NCBI GenBank assembly: GCA_031268685.1
Contig: JAIRWW010000341.1
Coordinates: 1-10,518 of the forward strand
Length of the DNA stretch: 10,518 bases
Direction: 5' to 3'
Source of the DNA: Azoarcus sp.
GTDB lineage: Bacteria; Pseudomonadota; Gammaproteobacteria; Burkholderiales; Rhodocyclaceae
Shown here: piece by piece, positions 1 to 5,895 of the stretch
Position numbering within the stretch: the stretch's first letter is position 1
Layout of the letters: every line of letters starts with the position of its first letter
Program-made: the position numbers and the translations under genes
The notes under the pieces: model-generated
What the model was told of the DNA's origin: nothing
What the model saw: only the letters and a program-made list of their open reading frames with translations
Databases searched by the model: none

Positions 1-23
1 GCCCCAAACCTGGCGAAAAACAC

Positions 24-52
24 ATGACAGGGGCGGGCGCGGCCCGTATAGT
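24..52 (+). promoter_or_regulatory. sigma70-like promoter for the rapZ operon
   Basis: ATGACA at 24-29 (5 of 6 to TTGACA) and TATAGT at 47-52 (5 of 6 to TATAAT) are separated by exactly 17 bp. Transcription would begin near 59, leaving a leader of about 28 nt before the ATG at 88. This is the best-matching promoter I saw in the window and is well placed to drive rapZ and the colinear genes behind it. It is a sequence match only; no transcript data are available. Confidence 0.55.
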
Positions 53-87
53 GCGCCCATCGATTTTCCCCTGTGTTCCACGCGGCC

Positions 88-963
88 ATGCAACTCGTCC
101 TGATAAGCGGTCTTTCCGGCTCGGGCAAGAGTATCGCGCTCAAGGTGCTTGAAGACGCCGGGTATTACGTTGTCGACAACCTGCCGTCCATGCTGCTGCC
201 GCAACTGGTCGCAACCCTGCGCGGCACGGGCTACTGCCGCATTGCCGTATCGGTCGATGTACGCTCCGGCGAAAGCGTCGCCGCATTGCCGCGCCAGATG
301 GCGGCCTTGCGCGAACTTGCCGAAGACTTGCGCTGCATCTTTCTCGATGCGCGCGACGATACGCTGATCGCCCGCTTCTCCGAAACCCGCCGCCGCCATC
401 CGCTGGCCGGAGAAAACATGTCGCTCAAAGAAGCGATCTGCTGCGAGCGCGAAATGCTCGACGAAATCTTCCTGCTCGGCCACCGGATAGACACCAGCGA
501 CATGCACCCCAACACCCTGCGCAACAGGGTGAAGGACTTCGTCGAGGCCGAAGCGGGCGAAGGGCTGAGCCTGATGTTCCAGTCCTTCGGCTTCAAATAC
601 GGCATTCCGCTCGATGCCGACATGGTGTTCGACGTCAGGTGCCTGCCCAATCCCTATTACGATCCGCAACTGCGTCCGCTAACCGGTCACGATCCGGAAG
701 TCATCGCCTACTTTGCGCAATTGCCCGAAGTCGGGCGCATGATCGAAGACATCCGGCGCTTCATCGCCGCCTGGCTGCCGGATTTCATCCGCGACAACCG
801 CAGCTATCTCACCGTCGCCATAGGATGCACGGGCGGGCAGCACCGCTCGATCTACATCGCCGAGCACCTCACCGAGGCTTTCCGCGCCACCTGCCGCGTA
901 CTCGTTCGCCATCGCGCAATGGAGCGGCGGGCAAGCGACGCCAGCGGCGCGGCGGCGGTCTGA
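88..963 (+). CDS. rapZ: RNase adapter protein RapZ (YhbJ family, P-loop nucleotide binding)
   Basis: RapZ is a cytoplasmic nucleotide-binding protein; in E. coli it binds the small RNA GlmZ and presents it to RNase E, so controlling glucosamine-6-phosphate synthase. In betaproteobacteria the RNA target is not established. The 291-residue product is near the E. coli length (284). Residues 8-15 (GLSGSGKS) form the Walker A loop, followed by the family block ALKVLEDAGYYVVDNLP. The C-terminal domain carries DVRCLPNPYY and the signature GCTGGQHRS at 246-254. I chose ATG 88 because the sequence from there lines up with the E. coli N-terminus; an in-frame GTG at 73 would add five residues. Neither start has a strong Shine-Dalgarno sequence. 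The stop overlaps the next start as TGATG. In related bacteria rapZ often follows hprK; that side lies outside the window. Confidence 0.95.
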   Translation: MQLVLISGLSGSGKSIALKVLEDAGYYVVDNLPSMLLPQLVATLRGTGYCRIAVSVDVRSGESVAALPRQMAALRELAEDLRCIFLDARDDTLIARFSETRRRHPLAGENMSLKEAICCEREMLDEIFLLGHRIDTSDMHPNTLRNRVKDFVEAEAGEGLSLMFQSFGFKYGIPLDADMVFDVRCLPNPYYDPQLRPLTGHDPEVIAYFAQLPEVGRMIEDIRRFIAAWLPDFIRDNRSYLTVAIGCTGGQHRSIYIAEHLTEAFRATCRVLVRHRAMERRASDASGAAAV

Positions 964-1349
964 TGCGCCCGCCCGGCGCATGGCGCGGGCTGCTGCGGCC
1001 CGGCGACTATCTCGTCGCGGCGGCGGGGATCGCGCTATGTGTTTACGCCGGATTCAACCTGTGGCGCGGCGGCGCGGCGGATGGCGTTATCGTGCGCGCC
1101 GGAGGCAAAATCTTTGCCGAAGCCAAGCTTTCCCAGCCGCGGCGCATTGCCGTGCCCGGCCCGCTCGGCGCGACCGTGATCGAAATCGAACCCGGCCGCG
1201 CCCGCGTCGCCGCCGACCCCGGCCCGCGCCAGTACTGTGTGCGCCAAGGCTGGCTGAGCCGCGCTGGCGCGGTTGCCATCTGCGCGCCCAACGAAGTCAG
1301 CCTGATATTGACTGGACGGGGGGGAGACTTTGACTCGCTCAGTTATTGA
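963..1349 (+). CDS. NusG domain II-containing membrane-anchored protein
   Basis: This 128-residue protein has one hydrophobic segment at about 16-33 (YLVAAAGIALCVYAGFNL), then a small beta-rich domain that should lie outside the cytoplasm. The domain ends in YCVRQGWLSRAGAVAICAPNEVSL (positions 91-114 in two parts), which fits the NusG_II family pattern of two cysteines bracketing a QGW-x-x-x-G turn (Cys92 and Cys107). Despite the name, members of this family are not transcription factors. Their biochemical role is unknown, but they are regularly encoded next to Gx family membrane proteins, as here. The ATG shares its first base with the rapZ stop and the 3' end overlaps the Gx gene by 20 nt, so translational coupling on both sides is likely. 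The family call is from memory of the motif; exact function is not known. Confidence 0.8.
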   Translation: MRPPGAWRGLLRPGDYLVAAAGIALCVYAGFNLWRGGAADGVIVRAGGKIFAEAKLSQPRRIAVPGPLGATVIEIEPGRARVAADPGPRQYCVRQGWLSRAGAVAICAPNEVSLILTGRGGDFDSLSY

Positions 1350-1911
1350 ACTGAAATCCAGCGCCGAAGACCGCCGCATTGCGCGCCACGCGGCGGCAGC
1401 CATCGCACTGACCGTAGCCGAAGCGGCCATTCCCCTGCCGCTGCCCGGCATTAAACCGGGGCTTGCCAACATCGTCACCCTGGCAGTGCTGGCGCGCTGG
1501 GGCTGGCGCGAAGCGGCATGGGTATCATTGCTGCGCGTATTCGCCGCCAGCCTGCTCCTGGGGCAATTTCTCGCGCCGGGGTTTTTCCTGAGCCTCGGCG
1601 GCGCGCTGGCCAGCCTTATCGCGCTGGGCGGCGCAATCCGGCTGCCGCGCCGCTGGTTCGGGCCGGTCAGTCACAGCATACTTGCCGCCTTCGCCCATAT
1701 TGGCGCGCAACTCCTGATCGCCCGCCTGTGGCTGACGCCGCACGACGGCGTGTTCTACCTTGCGCCGCTTCTGGGCGGCGCTGCGGTATTGTTCGGCCTC
1801 GTCAACGGTTTCGCCGCCGCCGCCCTGCTGCGCGACTCGCAAAAGCCGGATATGGCGCGGCCCAAAACGGACGGCTCCGAAAGCAGGCAGGACGCGCCAT
1901 CCCAGTTGTAA
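1330..1911 (+). CDS. Gx transporter family protein (COG4769, 'heptaprenyl diphosphate synthase component I')
   Basis: A 193-residue integral membrane protein with about six hydrophobic segments (roughly 19-36, 44-57, 62-80, 83-101, 113-134, 140-167) and a hydrophilic tail. The block PGIKPGLANIVTLAV (39-53) is the family signature. Members are often annotated as heptaprenyl diphosphate synthase component I. They resemble the membrane S-components of ECF vitamin transporters rather than a soluble prenyl synthase, so I would not infer isoprenoid synthesis from the name. The start is TTG 1330, supported by a G-rich ribosome binding site (GGGGGAGA at about 1319-1326) and by overlap with the preceding NusG_II gene. 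Pairing with a NusG_II protein and with apbE in the same run suggests an envelope redox or flavin-related role; that part is inference. Confidence 0.8.
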   Translation: MTRSVIELKSSAEDRRIARHAAAAIALTVAEAAIPLPLPGIKPGLANIVTLAVLARWGWREAAWVSLLRVFAASLLLGQFLAPGFFLSLGGALASLIALGGAIRLPRRWFGPVSHSILAAFAHIGAQLLIARLWLTPHDGVFYLAPLLGGAAVLFGLVNGFAAAALLRDSQKPDMARPKTDGSESRQDAPSQL

Positions 1912-1950
1912 TAAGATCATGCGTTTGAACGATAACGGCTGCCGCACGGC

Positions 1951-1956
1951 AAGAGG
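1951..1956 (+). promoter_or_regulatory. Shine-Dalgarno site of gshA
   Basis: AAGAGG stands five bases before the ATG at 1962 and fixes this start. A short GCCG-CA-CGGC inverted repeat (1941-1950) lies immediately upstream; it is too small to call a regulatory element. Confidence 0.6.
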
Positions 1957-1961
1957 CATTC

Positions 1962-3284
1962 ATGGATCTCCGCATTCCCTCCGCATTTTCAGGTCCTTTC
2001 ATCGAAATGGAGCGCCAGTTTCTCGACCGCTCCACCGCAATAGAGCGATGGTTCCGCGAGCAATGGCGCGGCCACATGCCGCCGTTTTACGGCTCGGTCG
2101 ACTTGCGCAATGCCGGCTTCAAGCTCGCGCCCATCGACATGAACCTGTTTCCCGGCGGCTTCAACAACCTCGCCCCCGTATCCCTGCCCCTCTGCGTGCA
2201 GGCCGCGCAAGCGGCGGTCGAACGCTTGTGCTCCGATGCCAGCCGCCTGCTGCTCATCCCCGAAAACCACACCCGCAACCAGTTCTACCTGCAAAACGTG
2301 GCGCGGCTGGCGACCATACTTCGCCTCACCGGGCTGGAAGTACGCCTCGGCAGCCTGCTGCCCGAAATCACCTCCCCCACCACGCTCATGCTCTCCGACG
2401 GAACGAGCCTCACGCTGGAGCCGCTCGAACGCCGAGGCAACAAACTGGGAGTAGCGGGAGGCTTCGACTCCTGCGCCATCCTGCTCAACAACGATCTCTC
2501 CGGCGGCATACCCGGCATCCTCAAGGGCTTGGACGAGCAATGGCTGATTCCGCCTCTGCACGCGGGCTGGCACGTGCGCCGCAAATCGCGCCACGCCGCG
2601 GTGTATGAACAGGTGTTGCAGGCGTTTTCGGAAGCCGTCGGCATCGACCCCTGGCGCATCAACCCGGCCTTCCGCGTATGCAAGGGCATCAACTTCCAGG
2701 AACGCGCCGGTGAAGAATGCCTGGCCGCGCAAGTCGATGCCATGCTTGTCGGCATACGGCAAAAGTACCGCGAGTACGGCATCGACGACGAAGCCTTCGT
2801 CGTCGTCAAGGCCGATGCCGGCACCTATGGCATGGGAGTGATGACGGTAAAAGACGCCTCTGAAGTCGTGGGCCTCAACCGCCGCCAGCGCAACAAAATG
2901 GCAGTGGTGAAAGAAGGAATGGCGGTCGAAGAAGTCATCATCCAGGAAGGTGTGCGCACCTTCGAGACCATAGACGGCGCCGCCGCCGAGCCGGTGGTCT
3001 ACACAATGGATCACTACGTCGTCGGCGGCTTTTACCGTGTGCACACAGCGCGAGGCAGCGACGAAAACCTCAATGCGCCGGGCATGGAATTCCGCTCGCT
3101 GGCATTCGATACGCCGTGCTGCACGCCCGACTGCCGGCAATCTCCGGACGCGGCTCCCAATCGTTTCTACGTCTATGGCGTAGTCGCGCGTCTGGCGCTG
3201 CTCGCAGCCTCGATCGAAATCGAAGAAACCGACCCCGACAAGGCCGCCGCCGAAACCGAGACCAAAGCCGCCCCGGCGCCCTGA
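1962..3284 (+). CDS. gshA: glutamate-cysteine ligase (A. ferrooxidans type, TIGR02049-like)
   Basis: Catalyses the first step of glutathione synthesis, ATP-dependent joining of glutamate to cysteine, in the cytoplasm. The 440-residue product belongs to the gamma-glutamylcysteine synthetase group first seen in Acidithiobacillus ferrooxidans and common in betaproteobacteria, distinct from the E. coli GshA family. Family blocks visible are FKLAPIDMNLFPGGFNNL (53-70), KADAGTYGMGVMTV (about 282-295) and NRFYVYGVVARLALLAASIE near the C-terminus. The last about 20 residues are an Ala/Glu/Pro-rich tail that is probably disordered. AAGAGG five bases upstream supports ATG 1962. Only 18 nt separate the stop from gshB, so the two steps of glutathione synthesis should be co-expressed. 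A long antisense ORF covers this gene but is a GC-codon shadow. Confidence 0.92.
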   Translation: MDLRIPSAFSGPFIEMERQFLDRSTAIERWFREQWRGHMPPFYGSVDLRNAGFKLAPIDMNLFPGGFNNLAPVSLPLCVQAAQAAVERLCSDASRLLLIPENHTRNQFYLQNVARLATILRLTGLEVRLGSLLPEITSPTTLMLSDGTSLTLEPLERRGNKLGVAGGFDSCAILLNNDLSGGIPGILKGLDEQWLIPPLHAGWHVRRKSRHAAVYEQVLQAFSEAVGIDPWRINPAFRVCKGINFQERAGEECLAAQVDAMLVGIRQKYREYGIDDEAFVVVKADAGTYGMGVMTVKDASEVVGLNRRQRNKMAVVKEGMAVEEVIIQEGVRTFETIDGAAAEPVVYTMDHYVVGGFYRVHTARGSDENLNAPGMEFRSLAFDTPCCTPDCRQSPDAAPNRFYVYGVVARLALLAASIEIEETDPDKAAAETETKAAPAP

Positions 3285-3302
3285 CACGAGGACATTCAAG
3301 CA

Positions 3303-4256
3303 ATGACAACGCTAAACATCGCCTTCATCATCGACCCGCTCTCGACCCTGAAAGCCTACAAAGACTCCAGCGTCGCGATGATGCGCGCCGCCGCCTCATG
3401 CCGCCACATGCCCTGGGCAATCCAGCGCGAAGACCTCACTTGGCGCGACGGCCTTGTCGCGGCGCGCGCCATACCGCTCACCCTGTATGCCAACGATTAC
3501 GACTGGTACCAGGCGGGCCAGGAAGAATTTCGCCCACTCTCCAGCTTCAGCGCGGTACTGATGCGCCAAGACCCGCCATTCGACTTTGAATACATCGCCG
3601 CAACCTGGCTGCTCGAACGCGCCGCCGCCGCAGGCGCGCGCGTATTCAACGCCCCGCGCGCGCTGCGCGACCACTCCGAAAAACTGGCAATCGCCGAATT
3701 TCCGCAATTCACCACCGCCACGCTGGTGGCGCGCGAGCCGGGCCGCATCCATGCCTTCATCGACGAGATCGGCGACACCGTGCTCAAGCCGCTCGACGGC
3801 ATGGGCGGCAGCCAAGTATTCCGCGTGACCGCTAAAGACCCCAACCGCAACGTAATCGTCGAAACCCTGACCGACAACAGCAAGCGCACGATCATGGCGC
3901 AACGCTACCTATCGGGCATCCGCGACGGCGACAAGCGGGTGCTCATCATAGGTGGCAAAGTCATCCCCTACGCCCTGGCGCGCATTCCGCGCGAAGGCGA
4001 GACGCGCGGCAATCTGGCTGCGGGCGGGCACGGCGTGGCCACGCCATTGACCAGGCGCGAGCGGGAAATCGCCGATTTTCTCGCTCCCATCCTGTGGTCG
4101 CGCGGATTGCTGATCGTCGGGCTGGACATGATCGATGGGCATCTCACCGAAATCAACGTCACCAGCCCGACCTGCATGGTCGAAATCGCCAAACAGCAAG
4201 GCATCGACGTCGCGGGACTGGTCATCAGCACGCTGGAACAACATTTGTGCGCCTGA
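3303..4256 (+). CDS. gshB: glutathione synthase
   Basis: ATP-grasp ligase that adds glycine to gamma-glutamylcysteine, the second and last step of glutathione synthesis. The 317-residue length is normal for bacterial GshB. Visible motifs are FIIDPLSTLKAYKDSS at the N-terminus, MRQDPPFDFEYI (87-98), the nucleotide-binding segment VLKPLDGMGGSQVFRV (160-175), RYLSGIRDGDKRVLIIGGK, the glycine-rich loop GNLAAGGHG, and the metal-binding end ITEINVTSPT-like sequence (LTEINVTSPT, about 279-288). A GAGG at 3288-3291 precedes the ATG by 11 nt. It directly follows gshA. The last ten bases overlap the most upstream plausible start of apbE (GTG 4247). Confidence 0.95.
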   Translation: MTTLNIAFIIDPLSTLKAYKDSSVAMMRAAASCRHMPWAIQREDLTWRDGLVAARAIPLTLYANDYDWYQAGQEEFRPLSSFSAVLMRQDPPFDFEYIAATWLLERAAAAGARVFNAPRALRDHSEKLAIAEFPQFTTATLVAREPGRIHAFIDEIGDTVLKPLDGMGGSQVFRVTAKDPNRNVIVETLTDNSKRTIMAQRYLSGIRDGDKRVLIIGGKVIPYALARIPREGETRGNLAAGGHGVATPLTRREREIADFLAPILWSRGLLIVGLDMIDGHLTEINVTSPTCMVEIAKQQGIDVAGLVISTLEQHLCA

Positions 4257-5566
4257 AAAGTCTCCGGAAAACGGAATCGCCGCACGACCGCCGGAACGGT
4301 CCCGGAACGAAAACGAAAGCATCGCCGCGTAATACCGTTCGCCCTGAAACGAAGGAATCACTCTGTAATACCGTTCGCCCTGAGCTTGTCGAAGGGCATT
4401 GCTCGTGGGAGCACAGGCTTCGACAAGCTCAGCCCGAACGGGGGGGAATCGTTAAGCCCGAACGGGGAGTAATTGTTCAGCCCAAACAGCGGGAAATCGT
4501 TCAAATCTTCCCGCCCCGCCGGCACGCATTCGCATTCGCCCTGCTGCTGATCTGCTGCGCGTTGCTGGCCGGATGCGCGCGAAAACAAGTCTTTCACCGC
4601 GAATCCTACGTCTTCGGCACACGGGTGGAACTAGCCGTCTACGGCAGCAGCCACGGCAGCGAGCGCGAACGCGCCGATGCCGCGATGGCCGCCGTGCTGA
4701 GCGAATTCGACCGCCTGCATCGCAGCTACCATGCCTGGGAAGCGTCGGAACTGACCGCGCTCAACGATGCGCTCGCGCGCGGCGAATCCCTCGAAGTCTC
4801 GCCCGAACTGGCGGCCATGCTGCGCGACGCCCAGCAAATGGCGGCCCGCAGCGGCGAATTGTTCGACCCCGCCCTGGGCGGCCTGATCGAACTCTGGGGC
4901 TTTCATTCCGACAGCTTCGCGCCGGTTCGGCCCGATCCGGCAAAACTGGCCGCGCTCAAAGCCGCGCAGCCGCGCATGAGCGACCTCGTCATCGATGGCC
5001 TGCGTATTGCCAGCCGCAACCCCGCGGTCAAAATCGACCTCGGCGGCTACGCCAAGGGCTATGCGCTCGACCGCGCCGCCGCCATCCTGCGCGAGCAAGG
5101 CATACGCGACGCACTCATCAACATCGGCGGCAACATCCTCGCCTTGGGCAGCAAGGGCGGGCAAGCGTGGCGGATAGGCATCCAGCATCCACGCCACCCC
5201 ATGCCGCTGGCCACGATGCCGCTCTACGACGGCGAAGCGACAGGCACCTCCGGCGACTACCAGCGCTATTTCGAGATCGACGGCCTGCGCTACGCCCACC
5301 TGCTCGACCCGCGCACCGGCGAACCCGCACACGCCACCCAGGCGCTGACCGTGCTGGTAAAGCCACAGCCCGATGCAGGCACCCTGTCCGACGCGGCCAG
5401 CAAGCCCGCCTATCTGGCGGGCGACGGATGGCGCGAACAAACGCGCAATTTCGGCATCGACCACGCGCTGAGGATCGCGGCGGACGGGCGGATCGAAGTC
5501 ACGCGCGCACTGCGGGCACGGCTGGAATTTCTCTCGCCACCCGCGAATATCGACGTAATCGACTGA
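4247..5566 (+). CDS. apbE: FAD:protein FMN transferase, ApbE lipoprotein, with repeat-invaded 5' end
   Basis: ApbE enzymes use FAD and Mg2+ to attach FMN covalently to a Ser/Thr of target redox proteins outside the cytoplasmic membrane. The core begins with a signal peptide (RRHAFAFALLLICCALLAGC) whose lipobox LAGC puts the lipidated Cys at codon 4574-4576; the mature part is 330 residues, normal for the family. Family blocks include SYVFGTRVEL, GELFDPALGGLIELWGF, DLGGYAKGYALDRA, NIGGN, SGDYQRYF and HLLDPRTGEP, and a late metal-site region SDAASKPAYLAG. The start is uncertain: in this frame there is no ATG, GTG or TTG between GTG 4247, which overlaps gshB, and TTG 4562, which lies inside the signal peptide. 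From 4247 the Cys would be residue 110, far too deep. The intervening sequence is mostly repeats (4331-4501). True initiation may be at a rare codon such as ATC 4496 or ATT 4472, or the gene may be impaired. Confidence 0.88.
   Translation: MRLKSLRKTESPHDRRNGPGTKTKASPRNTVRPETKESLCNTVRPELVEGHCSWEHRLRQAQPERGGIVKPERGVIVQPKQREIVQIFPPRRHAFAFALLLICCALLAGCARKQVFHRESYVFGTRVELAVYGSSHGSERERADAAMAAVLSEFDRLHRSYHAWEASELTALNDALARGESLEVSPELAAMLRDAQQMAARSGELFDPALGGLIELWGFHSDSFAPVRPDPAKLAALKAAQPRMSDLVIDGLRIASRNPAVKIDLGGYAKGYALDRAAAILREQGIRDALINIGGNILALGSKGGQAWRIGIQHPRHPMPLATMPLYDGEATGTSGDYQRYFEIDGLRYAHLLDPRTGEPAHATQALTVLVKPQPDAGTLSDAASKPAYLAGDGWREQTRNFGIDHALRIAADGRIEVTRALRARLEFLSPPANIDVID
4331..4383 (+). repeat. 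36-bp-period direct repeat (about 1.5 copies)
   Basis: AATACCGTTCGCCCTGA occurs at 4331-4347 and again at 4367-4383, exactly 36 bp apart. A weaker match to the rest of the unit lies upstream at 4313-4330 (12 of 18 to 4349-4366). The second copy runs into the left arm of the REP-like palindrome, so the outer arm sequence has been duplicated. The period is a multiple of three, which keeps the apbE frame open. Confidence 0.75.
4371..4441 (+). repeat. REP-like palindromic element with nested hairpin
   Basis: Left arm 4371-4394 and right arm 4418-4441 pair at 22 of 24 positions; the core is CTGAGCTTGTCGAAG against its exact reverse complement. The 23-nt loop contains a second hairpin, TGCTC (4400-4404) and GAGCA (4409-4413) around GTGG. 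The core sequence resembles an interspersed palindrome I recall from many proteobacterial genomes, of the REP/BIME kind mobilised by RAYT transposases; the family name needs a search. It lies in the 5' part of the apbE reading frame without introducing a stop. Confidence 0.85.
4430..4501 (+). repeat. 24-bp tandem repeat, three degenerate copies
   Basis: Units at 4430-4453, 4454-4477 and 4478-4501, each beginning (C/A)AGCCC(G/A)AAC and ending AAT(C/T)GTT or close to it. Translated in the apbE frame they give the eight-residue pattern (Q/K)P-x-x-x-x-IV. The first unit starts inside the right arm of the REP-like palindrome, so the array appears to have grown out of that arm. Confidence 0.8.
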
Positions 5567-5895
5567 GACCCGCCCGAATCCCGCCCGCGCGGGCCGCGCT
5601 GGCCGAAACCCTCGATCAAGTCGCTCCATGGTTCAGACCAAGAGATTTTGAGGCGGGATAGCTGAGATTTTTTTGCCGGATACCAAAGAAGATTTGGCCG
5701 GATAGCACAGAAAATTTTGCCGGATAGTACAGAAAATCTTGCTGGATACCAGAGTTTTTTTACTCCATCGAATCAAGGGCTTCTACAGCCCGCTCCGAAC
5801 GGATAGAAATTGTCCGCGGCTTTCTTCCTTCCCTGCGCAGGCGGCTGGCAAATACCGCCTTGCCTGGACCTGCGACGGACGCCGGCCGCCGCACC
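5567..5895. other. gene-free stretch between convergent apbE and the minus-strand gene
   Basis: 329 bases without a convincing gene. It holds a GC-rich palindromic segment just after apbE (CCCGCGCGGG near 5584-5593), the 22-bp direct repeat array at 5653-5762, and a small hairpin AGGCGG (5839-5844) / CCGCCT (5855-5860) downstream of the minus-strand gene. Neither hairpin is followed by a T tract in the right direction, so I do not call an intrinsic terminator. Short ORFs here are shadows. Confidence 0.6.
5653..5762. repeat. 22-bp direct tandem repeat, five copies
   Basis: Five head-to-tail units start at 5653, 5675, 5697, 5719 and 5741. Each opens with GCCGGATA (GCGGGATA in unit 1, GCTGGATA in unit 5), continues with an A-rich stretch around CAGAAAA, and mostly ends in a T-rich stretch. 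The period is exactly 22 bp with no indels, about two turns of DNA, so equivalent bases face nearly the same side of the helix. Units 3 and 4 are the closest pair. Function is unknown; the spacing is similar to iterons or arrayed protein-binding sites, but no replication gene is nearby. Confidence 0.9.

Noticed and set aside
1330..1911. True heptaprenyl diphosphate synthase subunit
   Set aside because: The protein is an all-helical membrane protein with no prenyl synthase aspartate motifs; the name is a legacy annotation.
1989..3299. 436-codon ORF on the minus strand opposite gshA
   Set aside because: It is the antisense shadow of a well-recognised gene in GC-rich codon usage; the translation is low-complexity Gly/Ala/Val/Asp/Arg without a recognisable domain.
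4094..4246. Upstream extension of the apbE reading frame into gshB
   Set aside because: The extension is an Arg/His-rich out-of-frame reading of gshB, giving an even longer pre-signal segment; not a credible fusion.
5584..5600. Intrinsic terminator after apbE
   Set aside because: There is a GC-rich palindrome, but the nearest T run (5668-5674) is about 75 bases away and belongs to the 22-bp repeat.
4631..5629. 332-codon minus-strand ORF opposite apbE
   Set aside because: Shadow of the ApbE coding sequence; no family resemblance and no plausible start signal.
5653..5762. CRISPR array
   Set aside because: Units are head-to-tail with no unique spacers, repeats diverge, and no cas genes are present.
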